Source of the DNA: Kitasatospora sp. A2-31
GTDB lineage: Bacteria; Actinomycetota; Actinomycetes; Streptomycetales; Streptomycetaceae
Direction: 5' to 3'
DNA length: 64,000 bases
Assembly: GCF_022288725.1 (NCBI RefSeq)
Contig: NZ_JAKNTA010000014.1
Span: forward strand, 62,001-126,000
The notes beneath the pieces were generated by a model. It was not told the origin of the DNA, searched no databases, and was given only the letters and a program-made list of their open reading frames with translations. Below, piece by piece: positions 44,839-52,777 of this stretch. How positions within the stretch are numbered: position 1 is the first letter of the stretch; the number at the start of each line of letters is the position of its first letter. The position numbers and the translations under genes are program-made.

Positions 44839-46233
44839 TCATCCGATATCGAGACGCAGGAGATCCTCCTCCGTCTCGCGCCGGACGATCACCCGGGCCG
44901 CGCCGTCCTTGACGGCCAGCACCGGAGGCTTCAGGGCGTGGTTGTAGTTGCTCGCCATCGAGCGGCAGTAGGCCCCGGTGGCGGGCACCGCGATGAGGTC
45001 ACCGGGGGCCAGGTCGGCGGGCAGGAAGGCGTCGCGGACGACGATGTCGCCGGACTCGCAGTGCTTGCCGACCACGCGGGAGAGCATCGGTTCGGCGTCG
45101 CTGCTGCGCGAGACCAGCGCCACCGAGTACTCGGCGTCGTAGAGCGCGGTACGGATGTTGTCGGACATGCCGCCGTCCACGCTGACGTAGGTGCGCAGGC
45201 CCTCCAGGGGCTTCACGGTGCCGACCTCGTACAGGGTGAACGCCGTCGGGCCGACGATCGCGCGGCCCGGCTCGACGGACAGCCGCGGGGCGCGCAGGTC
45301 GGCGGCGGCGCACTCGCGGCGGACGATCTCCGCCAGGGCGGCGGCGATCTCGGCCGGCTCGCGCGGGTCGTCGTCGCTGGTGTACGCGATGCCCAGGCCG
45401 CCGCCCAGGTCGATCTCGGGCAGCTCGACGCCGTGCTCGTCACGGATCTCGGCCAGCAGGCCGACCACCCGGCGGGCGGCGACCTCGAAGCCGGCCGTGT
45501 CGAAGATCTGCGAGCCGATGTGCGAGTGGATGCCGCGCAGCTCCAGGCTGTCGGGGTGGGCGAGCACCCGGCGGACCGCCTCGGCGGCCGCTCCCCCGGT
45601 GAGCGAGAGGCCGAACTTCTGGTCCTCGTGCGCGGTGGCGATGAACTCGTGGGTGTGCGCCTCGACGCCGACGGTGATCCGGATCAGCACCTGCTGCCGG
45701 ACGCCCTGGCGGGCGGCGATCGCGGCGAGGCGCTCGATCTCCGCGTAGGAGTCGACCACGACGTGCCCGACGCCGGCCTTCACGGCCTGCTCCAGCTCGT
45801 GGACCGACTTGTTGTTGCCGTGCAGCGCGATCCGCTCGGCGGGCATCCCGGCGGCCAGCGCGACGTGCAGCTCGCCTCCGCTGCACACGTCGACGTTCAG
45901 GCCCTCCTCGTGCAGCCAGCGGACGACGGCCTTGGACAGGAACGCCTTGCCCGCGTAGTAGACGTCGGCGTCGGCGCCGAAGGCGTCCCGCCAGGCGCGG
46001 GCGCGGGTGCGGAAGTCCTCCTCGTCCATCACGTAGGCCGGGGTGCCGAACTCGGCGGCGAGCCGCTGGACGTCGACACCGCCGACGGTGACGACGCCGT
46101 CGGCGCCGCGGGTGACGGTCTTCGACCACACCTTGGGGTCGAGGGCGTTCAGGTCGCTCGGCGGCGCCTGGTAGTGGCCCTCGGGCAGCACGTCGCCGTG
46201 ACGGGGGCCTGCGGGGTGTGCGGAGCGGCTCAT
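44839..46233 (-). CDS. lysA: Diaminopimelate decarboxylase
   Basis: Last step of lysine synthesis. The 464-residue fold-III PLP enzyme has the Schiff-base Lys in YYAGKAFLSKAV, HGNNKS, the Gly-rich IDLGGGLGIAY, EPGRAIVG and the Cys of KHCESGD. ATG start. Its upstream neighbour is argS, the conserved actinobacterial argS-lysA-hom order, though terminator-like structure separates argS and lysA here. Confidence 0.97.
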   Translation of the reverse strand: MSRSAHPAGPRHGDVLPEGHYQAPPSDLNALDPKVWSKTVTRGADGVVTVGGVDVQRLAAEFGTPAYVMDEEDFRTRARAWRDAFGADADVYYAGKAFLSKAVVRWLHEEGLNVDVCSGGELHVALAAGMPAERIALHGNNKSVHELEQAVKAGVGHVVVDSYAEIERLAAIAARQGVRQQVLIRITVGVEAHTHEFIATAHEDQKFGLSLTGGAAAEAVRRVLAHPDSLELRGIHSHIGSQIFDTAGFEVAARRVVGLLAEIRDEHGVELPEIDLGGGLGIAYTSDDDPREPAEIAAALAEIVRRECAAADLRAPRLSVEPGRAIVGPTAFTLYEVGTVKPLEGLRTYVSVDGGMSDNIRTALYDAEYSVALVSRSSDAEPMLSRVVGKHCESGDIVVRDAFLPADLAPGDLIAVPATGAYCRSMASNYNHALKPPVLAVKDGAARVIVRRETEEDLLRLDIG

Positions 46234-46264
46234 CTGGCTCTCTCGTCCTTGACCTATGGCGAGG

Positions 46265-46300
46265 GGGGGGGGCGGGCCACGTCGCCCGCCCGCCCCCCCC
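46265..46300 (-). terminator. argS terminator with G/C tracts
   Basis: GGGGGGGGCGGGC and its perfect complement (13 base pairs, 10-base loop) fill the gap between argS and lysA. A run of ten G lies at 46263-46272 and may be length-variable. Confidence 0.85.
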
Positions 46301-46321
46301 GCCGTGCGCTTGGGGGTGGTA

Positions 46322-47977
46322 CTACATCCGCTCGGGCGCCGTCACGCCCAGGAGCGTCAGGCCGTTGGCGATCACCGTACGGGTGGCGTCGGCGAGCCAG
46401 AGGCGGGCGTGCGTGAGGTCGGTGGCCTCGTCGTCGCCCTTCGGCAGGATCTGGCAGTTGTCGTAGAAGCGGTGGTACTTGCCCGCCAGCTCCTCGAGGT
46501 AGCGCGCGACCCGGTGCGGCTCGCGCAGCTCGCCGGCCGTGGCCAGGACGCGCGGGAACTCGCCGAGCTGGCCGAGCAGGTCGGACTCCCACTCGGTGGC
46601 GAGCAGCTCGGGTTTGAAGTCGGCACTGCGGGAGATGCCCAGCTCGCCGGCCTTGCGCTGGACCGAGCACATCCGGGCGTGCGCGTACTGGACGTAGAAG
46701 ACCGGGTTCTCGTTGGTCTGGCTGGTCAGCACGTTGATGTCGAGCGTGATGGTGGAGTCGGTGGAGGAGCGCGCCAGGGTGTAGCGGGCGGCGTCCACGC
46801 CGATCCAGTCGACCACGTCGTCGATCGTGATGATGTTGCCGGCCCGCTTGGACATGCGGACCTCTTCGCCGTCGCGAAGCATCTTCACGAACTGGCCGAT
46901 CTTGACCTCGATGTTGCGGTCCATGTCGTCGCCGGCGCAGGCCGCGATGGCCTTGAGGCGGTTGACGTAGCCGTGGTGGTCCGCACCCAGCATGTAGACC
47001 GAGACCTCGGCGCCGCGGTCGCGCTTGGACAGGTAGTACGCGGCGTCGGCGGCGAAGTAGGTGGTCTCGCCGTCGGCCTTGACCAGGACGCGGTCCTTGT
47101 CGTCGCCGAAGTCGGTGGTCCGCAGCCAGACGGCACCGTCCCGGTCGAAGACGTGGCCCTGCTCGCGCAGCCGGTCCATGGCCTTCTCGACGGCGCCGGA
47201 GTCGTGCAGCGACTTCTCCGAGAACCAGACGTCGAAGTCCACGCCGAACTCGTCCATGGACCGCTTGATCTCGGCCACCATGAGCCTGAGGCCCTCGGTG
47301 CGGAAGGCCTGCAGCTGCTCGTCCTCGGGCAGGTCGAGCACGCCCGGGAGGCCGTCGGTGATCGCCTTGGCGATGTCGACGATGTACTCGCCGACGTACC
47401 CGCCCTCGGGCACCTCCCGGCCGTTCGCGGCGGCCTGCAGCGAGGCGGCGAACTTGGAGATCTGCACGCCGGCGTCGTTCAGGTAGTACTCGGTGGTGAC
47501 GTCGGCACCGGAGGCCCGCAGCACGCGCGCCAGCGAGTCGCCGACGGCGGCCCAGCGGACGCCGCCGATGTGGATCGGGCCGGTCGGGTTGGCGGAGACG
47601 AACTCCAGGTTGATCTTCAGGCCCTTGAGCGCCTCGTTGCGGCCGTAGGCCTCGCCGGCCTCGACGATGGTGCGGGCCAGCTCGCCCTGGGTGGCGGTGT
47701 CCAGGGTGATGTTCAGGAAGCCCGGACCGGCGATGTCGACCTTCGAGACGCCGGTGATCCCTCGCAGGCGGTCCGCCAGCAGCTCGGCGACGGCTCGCGG
47801 CGGCCGACCGGCCGGCTTCGCGAGCTGGAGGGCCACGTTGGTCGCGTAGTCGCCGTGGTCCCTGTTCTTGGGCCGCTCGATCGTCACGTGCTCGGGCACG
47901 GCGACGGCCAGCTCGCCCGCCTCGACGGCGGCGCTCACTGCGGCCTGGACTGCCTGGGAAAGCTCTGCGGGGGTCAC
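46322..47977 (-). CDS. argS: Arginyl-tRNA synthetase
   Basis: Charges tRNA-Arg. The 551-residue class I enzyme has the HIGH-type motif in NPTGPIHIGGVR, KMSK-type in RMSKRAGN and a C-terminal helical anticodon-binding domain ending LTLLGVTAPERM. The GTG start gives the family N-terminus; there is no ribosome-binding site and TACGCT lies 7 bases upstream, suggesting a leaderless mRNA. A tRNA-Arg gene lies about 700 bases away on the other strand, possibly by chance. Confidence 0.96.
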   Translation of the reverse strand: MTPAELSQAVQAAVSAAVEAGELAVAVPEHVTIERPKNRDHGDYATNVALQLAKPAGRPPRAVAELLADRLRGITGVSKVDIAGPGFLNITLDTATQGELARTIVEAGEAYGRNEALKGLKINLEFVSANPTGPIHIGGVRWAAVGDSLARVLRASGADVTTEYYLNDAGVQISKFAASLQAAANGREVPEGGYVGEYIVDIAKAITDGLPGVLDLPEDEQLQAFRTEGLRLMVAEIKRSMDEFGVDFDVWFSEKSLHDSGAVEKAMDRLREQGHVFDRDGAVWLRTTDFGDDKDRVLVKADGETTYFAADAAYYLSKRDRGAEVSVYMLGADHHGYVNRLKAIAACAGDDMDRNIEVKIGQFVKMLRDGEEVRMSKRAGNIITIDDVVDWIGVDAARYTLARSSTDSTITLDINVLTSQTNENPVFYVQYAHARMCSVQRKAGELGISRSADFKPELLATEWESDLLGQLGEFPRVLATAGELREPHRVARYLEELAGKYHRFYDNCQILPKGDDEATDLTHARLWLADATRTVIANGLTLLGVTAPERM

Positions 47978-48061
47978 GACGCCAAGCGTAGGCGAGAGGG
48001 GGTGCCCGCCCGCCACTCGGTTTGCCGGTTGAGACGCCGGGCCGCCCCGTCCCTGCGGCTC

Positions 48062-48490
48062 TCAGCCGCGATCGGTCCGATTCGTTCGCTCAGGGCGAAA
48101 TCCGGCGGGGTTCCCGCCGAGGCCCATCAACCGCCGGACCAGCGCCACCAGGTCCGCGGGGTCGAACGGCTTGCCCAGGTAGCCGTCCACGCCGACCGCC
48201 TCGCCGAGGTCGAGGTCGGCCGGGGAGCAGGCCGAGACGATCGCGATCGGCAGGGAGCTCGTCCCCGGTGCCGCCCGCAGCCGGGCCGCCGTCCGCAGAC
48301 CGTCCAGCCGCGGCATGACCACGTCCAGCGTCACCACGTCGGGCTTCACCCGGCGGACCACCTCCAGGCACTCGGCGCCGTCGGCGGCGGTCACCACCTC
48401 GAAGCCCTCGAGCTCCAGGTTGACCCTGATCAGCTGGCGGATCACCTCGCTGTCGTCCACCACGAGGACCCGCCCGGACACTCCCGACAC
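48062..48490 (-). CDS. Stand-alone response-regulator receiver
   Basis: A 142-residue single receiver domain without an output domain: VLVVDDSEVIRQL at the start with acidic pair, phospho-acceptor Asp56 in VVTLDVVMP, Ser in IVSACS and Lys in LGKPFDPADL. The tail RPERTNRTDRG is basic. Start is one of two nearby GTGs. Single-domain receivers work as phosphorelay intermediates or protein-binding switches; no cognate kinase is adjacent. Confidence 0.87.
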   Translation of the reverse strand: MSGVSGRVLVVDDSEVIRQLIRVNLELEGFEVVTAADGAECLEVVRRVKPDVVTLDVVMPRLDGLRTAARLRAAPGTSSLPIAIVSACSPADLDLGEAVGVDGYLGKPFDPADLVALVRRLMGLGGNPAGFRPERTNRTDRG

Positions 48491-48692
48491 CTCACCGAGG
48501 GTATCGGCGCGCCCACCGCCCCGTCCGGCCTTTGCGCACTTCCGCTCCCCCCTCCGCCCCCGGCCGCGGGGCCGTTGCACGACCCGCCGCCGCGACCGCG
48601 CGGAGCGATCGATCGAAACCCGTGCACGGACCGCGCCCCGGGCCTGGTAATGTTCTCCACGTCGGAGCGCACAGCGCCGAGACACCAAGCAG

Positions 48693-48764
48693 GCCCCCGT
48701 AGCTCAGGGGATAGAGCACCGCCCTCCGGAGGCGGGTGCGCAGGTTCGAATCCTGCCGGGGGCA
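48693..48764 (+). tRNA. tRNA-Arg (anticodon CCG)
   Basis: Seventy-two bases fold as a full cloverleaf: acceptor GCCCCCG/CGGGGGC, D arm, anticodon stem CCGCC/GGCGG with loop CTCCGGA giving anticodon CCG (reads CGG), four-base variable loop, T arm GCAGG-TTCGAAT-CCTGC and discriminator A. CCA is not encoded; CTTC follows. A TAATGT at 48648-48653 may be the -10. A strong hairpin follows 20 bases later. Confidence 0.97.
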
Positions 48765-48785
48765 CTTCGCAAGAAGTGCTGAACA

Positions 48786-48822
48786 GGCCCAGGTCAGTGG
48801 CGAGTTGCCACCAGCCTGGGCC
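48786..48822. terminator. Terminator after tRNA-Arg
   Basis: GGCCCAGG/CCTGGGCC outer and GTGGC/GCCAC inner pairs form a long stem ending in TTCT. It serves the tRNA and can also serve the convergent protease gene. Confidence 0.85.
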
Positions 48823-48867
48823 TTCTGCTGTTCCGGGCGCCGTTCTCGCCCGGTCCCTGGCGCGCCG

Positions 48868-49839
48868 TCAGGAGGCCGCGGCGACCGCCTCGGCGTAGAG
48901 GGCGGCGATGGTGTGGTCGAAGTACGCGTCGTACGAGGTGTCCTCGGTGTCGCCGCCCTCCTGGAAGCCGCCGATGATGCCGATCACGTGGCCGGTGGCG
49001 GTGCTGATCCAGGGGCCGCCGCTGGTGCCGCCGGGATAGCCGGGGCAGTCGACGGCGCGCTGGTACGTGCTGTGACGGCTCGTGGTGTTGGTGCACAGCA
49101 CCGGCGACTCGGAGTCGCCGGGGTAGCCGTAGAGGCGGACGGTGGCGCCGAAGGGTTCGTCGGTCCCGAGCCGGTTGGCGCCGACCACGTCCTCGATCCG
49201 GCGGCCGTCCGCGGCGGCGGTCTCCAGGATGGCGAAGTCCTCGTCCTGGTCGCCGTCGCGGGACCAGCCGTCGGTGGTGTGGATCGCGGTGACCCGCCAG
49301 GTGCCGTACGGGGCGCGGCCGTCGCGGTAGCCGGGGGCGAAGGTGACACCGGCCGTGCCGTCCAGGCAGTGGGCGGCGGTCAGCAGCAGGTTGCCGGTCG
49401 GGCTGTCCAGCACGCTGGCCGTGCAGAAGTGGTTCCCGGCCGCGACGGCGCCGGCGAAGAGGGCGCCGACGGTGGCCGCCTCGGCGGTGGCCGGGGCCAC
49501 CGCGGTGGTGCCCGGCTCGGCGGCGGGGACGGACGGGGTGGCGCTCGCACCGGCCGACGTCGCGCCGGTCGCCGGGGTGGCGGTCGCCGGGGTGGCGGTC
49601 GCCGCGGGGCCGGCCGAGGACGGGGCCGGGGACGGGAGCGTGGACCCGGCCGGCGCGGGGACGGCGGCGGCCGGCGCGGGCGGCAGCGGGTGCACCGTCG
49701 AGGGGCTGCCGACCGCCGTGACGTGCGAGGCCAGCGTGTGCGAACCCACCACCAGGGCCGCGACCGTGAGGGCCGACAGGCCGGTCAGCAGGGTGGGGCC
49801 CAGCATTCGGCGTCGGGGCTTGCGGCGGTGCTGGCCCAT
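48868..49839 (-). CDS. Secreted trypsin-like serine protease
   Basis: A 323-residue exported protease. It has a basic N-terminus and signal or anchor helix (about 14-40), a Pro/Ala/Thr-rich linker to about 115, then a chymotrypsin-fold domain: LLLTAAHC (His), DGDQDEDFAILE (Asp) and YPGGTSGGPW (Ser). Paired Cys around the His (FCTASV, AAHC) and before the Ser (VLC, VDC) suit disulfides. Specificity is not determined. ATG start; convergent with the tRNA. Confidence 0.9.
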   Translation of the reverse strand: MGQHRRKPRRRMLGPTLLTGLSALTVAALVVGSHTLASHVTAVGSPSTVHPLPPAPAAAVPAPAGSTLPSPAPSSAGPAATATPATATPATGATSAGASATPSVPAAEPGTTAVAPATAEAATVGALFAGAVAAGNHFCTASVLDSPTGNLLLTAAHCLDGTAGVTFAPGYRDGRAPYGTWRVTAIHTTDGWSRDGDQDEDFAILETAAADGRRIEDVVGANRLGTDEPFGATVRLYGYPGDSESPVLCTNTTSRHSTYQRAVDCPGYPGGTSGGPWISTATGHVIGIIGGFQEGGDTEDTSYDAYFDHTIAALYAEAVAAAS

Positions 49840-49882
49840 ACCTGGTCTGCTCCTGCCCTGGTGCGTGCGGGGACGGGTCCGA

Positions 49883-50893
49883 CTATGGCGAAGCAGGCTT
49901 GGAGGGCCGTGATCCCCGGCTGGGAGCTTGATGAGAACGCGACCGTCGAGCCTGCGACACGGCGCGCGCGAGGGCGTCCGCGGTGATGAACGCGGTGTGC
50001 GTCCCCGCCCGGGTGCAGGCGAACGCCCCGGCCACGGCGCCCGCCCGGGCGCACTCCGGCAGCGGGCGGCCGCGCAGCCACCCGTCGAGGAAGCCGGTCA
50101 CGAACGCGTCCCCCGCGCCGTTGGTGTCGACGACCGGCCGGCCCGGGTCGACGGCGGGGACGTGCAGCGGCGGGGCGTCCGCGGCGTCGCGGGAGAGCAG
50201 GAAGGCGCCCTCGGCTCCGGCGGTGGCGACCACGACGGCGGCCCGGCCCTCGGCGAGGACCGCCCGCATCACCTCCTCGTGGCGGCCCCGGCAGCCGGCC
50301 ACCGAGAGGAAGACCAGGTCCGAGTTGACCGCGTAGTGCCGGTGGTGGGGGTTGCGGCCGTCCCAGTCGTGCAGGTCGGTGGAGCTGGTGCGGCCGAGCC
50401 GGTGCAGGTCCGGGTACATGTCGCGGTTGATGCCGGTGATCGAGAGGTGGACGTGCCGGCTGCGCTCGAGGTACGGCAGGTAGAACTCGCGCGGCAGGCG
50501 CAGGTCGGCCGGGTGCCGGCCGTCGTAGAAGGAGAACCGGCGGCCGGCCGCGTCGACCAGGTTGACCGCGCGGGGCGTGCCGTGCGGCGAGACGAGGTGG
50601 GCGAACTTCAGGCCTCGGCGGGCGTACTCGGCGAGGATCAGCTCGCCCTGCGGGTCGTCGCCCAGGAAGTCGATGAAGGCGGTGCGCAGGCCCAGGTGGT
50701 GGGCGCCGAGGGCGACGCCGTTGCCGGTGTGGGCCACGTAGTCGCGCACCGGCGGCACGTACCGCGAGTCGCCGTCCGGGACTTCGAGCCGTTCGACCCG
50801 GACGACGGTGTCCACGCCGGCCCCGCCGACCACCAGCAGGTCGAGGTCGGGCGCGGAATCCGGCGTTCCGTACGAGGAGTCGAACTGCGTCAC
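49883..50893 (-). CDS. PfkB-family carbohydrate kinase
   Basis: Phosphorylates a sugar or nucleoside; substrate unknown. The 336-residue protein has LVVGGAGVDTVVRVERL near the start, the substrate-side GNGVALGAHHLGL and the PfkB signature DTNGAGDAFVTGFLDG with the catalytic Asp. The last about 30 residues are basic and Ser-rich. GTG start with AGGAGG 7 bases upstream, a very good site. No sugar-transport genes are adjacent to point to a substrate. Confidence 0.9.
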   Translation of the reverse strand: MTQFDSSYGTPDSAPDLDLLVVGGAGVDTVVRVERLEVPDGDSRYVPPVRDYVAHTGNGVALGAHHLGLRTAFIDFLGDDPQGELILAEYARRGLKFAHLVSPHGTPRAVNLVDAAGRRFSFYDGRHPADLRLPREFYLPYLERSRHVHLSITGINRDMYPDLHRLGRTSSTDLHDWDGRNPHHRHYAVNSDLVFLSVAGCRGRHEEVMRAVLAEGRAAVVVATAGAEGAFLLSRDAADAPPLHVPAVDPGRPVVDTNGAGDAFVTGFLDGWLRGRPLPECARAGAVAGAFACTRAGTHTAFITADALARAVSQARRSRSHQAPSRGSRPSKPASP

Positions 50894-50973
50894 GGCGGCG
50901 CCTCCTTGATCCCGGGTGGTGGCCAGGAGTCAAGCAGGCGCCGGAGGTTGGCTGCAAGACCTTGCGGCAAGAT

Positions 50974-52524
50974 TCACTTCGCCTGCTGCCGGGCGCCGGT
51001 GGCCGTCGAGCCCGCGCCGGTGGCCGCGGCCTCGACCGCCGGGCCGCCCGCGTCGCCGGTGGCCTCCCCCGGGGCCGGCCGGTGGTTGATCATCAGGAAG
51101 GCGATCAGCGCCGCGAGGATCAGGATGCCCATCGCCACCCATGTCGCGACCACGTACCCGTGCACCGCCCCCTGGGCCTGGACCGCGGGGTCGGAGGCGA
51201 TCCTGGTGGCCAGGTAGCTCGCGGTGGCGCTGGCCGCGATGGTGTTCAGCAGTGCGGTGCCGAAGGACCCGCCGACCTGCTGGGCCGAGTTGATGGTCGC
51301 CGAGGCGGCGCCGGTCTCGGCGGGGGCGACGCCCAGCGTGGCCAGGCTCATCGACGGCATGAACACCAGGCCCATGCCGAAGCCGAGCAGCAGCTCCGCC
51401 GGCAGGACCATGCCCGCCCAGGGGCTGTCCACCTTCATCTGGGTCAGCCAGGCCATGCCCGCCGCGGCCAGCAGCAGGCCCGGACCGATCAGGTTGCGCG
51501 ACGGCACCCTGGTCATCAGCCGGGCGGCGAAGCCGGTCGAACTGATGATGATGGCGGCCGTCATCGGCAGGAAGGAGACGCCGGACATCACCGGCGAGAA
51601 GTGCTTGATCACCTGGAGGTAGTAGGTCAGGAACAGGAACAGGCCGAACATGCCGACCATCGCCAGCCCCACCGAGAGCGCGCCGCCGCCGCGATTGCGC
51701 TCGCCGACGATGTGCAGTGGCAGCAGGGCGTGCTCGGTGCGCTTCTCGACCAGGACGAACACCGCCAGCAGCGCCACGCCGAAGGCCAGCGAGCCGAGCA
51801 CCAGCCAGTCGCCCCAGCCCCGCGACACGGCCTCGGACATGCCGAAGACGATGGCGAGCAGACCGCCGCAGCCGAGCAGTGCGCCCGGCAGGTCCAGCTT
51901 GACCCGGCGCCCCTTCTCGATGTGGTCGCGGGTGAGCACGTAGTAGGCGGCGAAGGCGGTCGCGATCGCGATCGGGGTGTTGACGAACAGGCACCAGCGC
52001 CAGTTCAGGTACTCGGTCAGCAGGCCGCCGAGGAGCAGGCCGATCGCGGCGCCGCCGCCGGCGATGGCACCGAAGATGCCGAACGCGGTGCTGCGTTCGC
52101 GGGGGTCCCTGAACGTGGTCGAGAGCAGGCCCAGCGCGGACGGGGCGAGGAGTGCGCCGAAGGCGCCCTGGAGGGCGCGGGCCCCGAACAGCATGGCCGG
52201 GCCGGCCGCGGCGCCGCCGAGCGCGGAGGCGAGGGCGAAGCCCAGCAGGCCGACGGTGAAGACGCGCTTGCGGCCGAAGAGGTCGCCGAGCCGGCCGCCC
52301 AGGAGCAGCAGGCCGCCGAAGGCCAGCGTGTAGGCGGTGATCACCCACTGGCGGTTGGCGTCGGATATCCCGAGGTCCTTCTGGGCCGACGGCAGTGCGA
52401 TGTTCACGATGGTGATGTCGAGCACGATCATCAGCTGGGCGATGGCGATGACCGCCAGCGCCCACCAGCGACGGTTGTCCGCCGCCGCTTCGGTCCGGGG
52501 ACCGGTGGCAGGTTGCGCAGACAC
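50974..52524 (-). CDS. MFS drug:H+ antiporter, DHA2 family
   Basis: Efflux pump with about 14 membrane helices. The 516-residue protein has LMIVLDITIVNIALPSAQKD in the first helix, the loop motif GGRLGDLFGRKRVF and the motif C-type GGGAAIGLLLGGLLTEYLNW. It ends in an Ala/Gly/Thr-rich tail. The GTG giving MSAQPATGPR is used, AAGG 8 bases upstream; starts up to 25 codons earlier are possible. An inverted repeat about 90 bases upstream may be a repressor site. Such pumps are often governed by a TetR or MarR protein; no regulator is next to it. Confidence 0.9.
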   Translation of the reverse strand: MSAQPATGPRTEAAADNRRWWALAVIAIAQLMIVLDITIVNIALPSAQKDLGISDANRQWVITAYTLAFGGLLLLGGRLGDLFGRKRVFTVGLLGFALASALGGAAAGPAMLFGARALQGAFGALLAPSALGLLSTTFRDPRERSTAFGIFGAIAGGGAAIGLLLGGLLTEYLNWRWCLFVNTPIAIATAFAAYYVLTRDHIEKGRRVKLDLPGALLGCGGLLAIVFGMSEAVSRGWGDWLVLGSLAFGVALLAVFVLVEKRTEHALLPLHIVGERNRGGGALSVGLAMVGMFGLFLFLTYYLQVIKHFSPVMSGVSFLPMTAAIIISSTGFAARLMTRVPSRNLIGPGLLLAAAGMAWLTQMKVDSPWAGMVLPAELLLGFGMGLVFMPSMSLATLGVAPAETGAASATINSAQQVGGSFGTALLNTIAASATASYLATRIASDPAVQAQGAVHGYVVATWVAMGILILAALIAFLMINHRPAPGEATGDAGGPAVEAAATGAGSTATGARQQAK

Positions 52525-52613
52525 TGAGGGAGCCTTCCGTCGGGTCGGAGAGGACACGCAGTCGCTTTCCAGCCAAACGCTCATGGTGGCGGATGGCAAG
52601 GAAAAACCTGACC

Positions 52614-52631
52614 AAATATGGCTATTTGGGA
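52614..52631. promoter_or_regulatory. Operator-like inverted repeat upstream of MFS gene
   Basis: CCAAATA-TGGC-TATTTGG, a perfect 7-base palindrome in the AT-richest stretch between the exporter and DUF885 genes, about 90 bases before the exporter start. It is a good candidate operator. Confidence 0.5.
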
Positions 52632-52722
52632 CAAAAGAACCAGGGTCCTGGGACCAGCGACGGAGGAAGTGAAAGCAGCGGGGAGAGCGCAGCGGGAGAA
52701 GGGGACGGGGCCCGGGACGCGC

Positions 52723-52756
52723 GCGGGCCCCGGGTGCCGGAGCACCCGGGGCCCGC
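52723..52756 (-). terminator. DUF885 gene terminator
   Basis: GCGGGCCCCGGGTGC and its exact complement form a 15-base-pair stem with a CGGA loop, 21 bases past the DUF885 stop. Confidence 0.9.
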
Positions 52757-52777
52757 GGGGTCGCCGCCCGCTGCCGG

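Noticed and set aside
46263..46272. Run of ten G as a phase-variation switch
   Set aside because: It lies in a terminator stem between genes, not in a coding frame or promoter spacer that I can identify, so variation would have no clear switch effect.
48693..48764. tRNA-Arg as an integration site for a mobile element
   Set aside because: No integrase gene, no duplicated tRNA 3-prime end and no composition shift were seen nearby.
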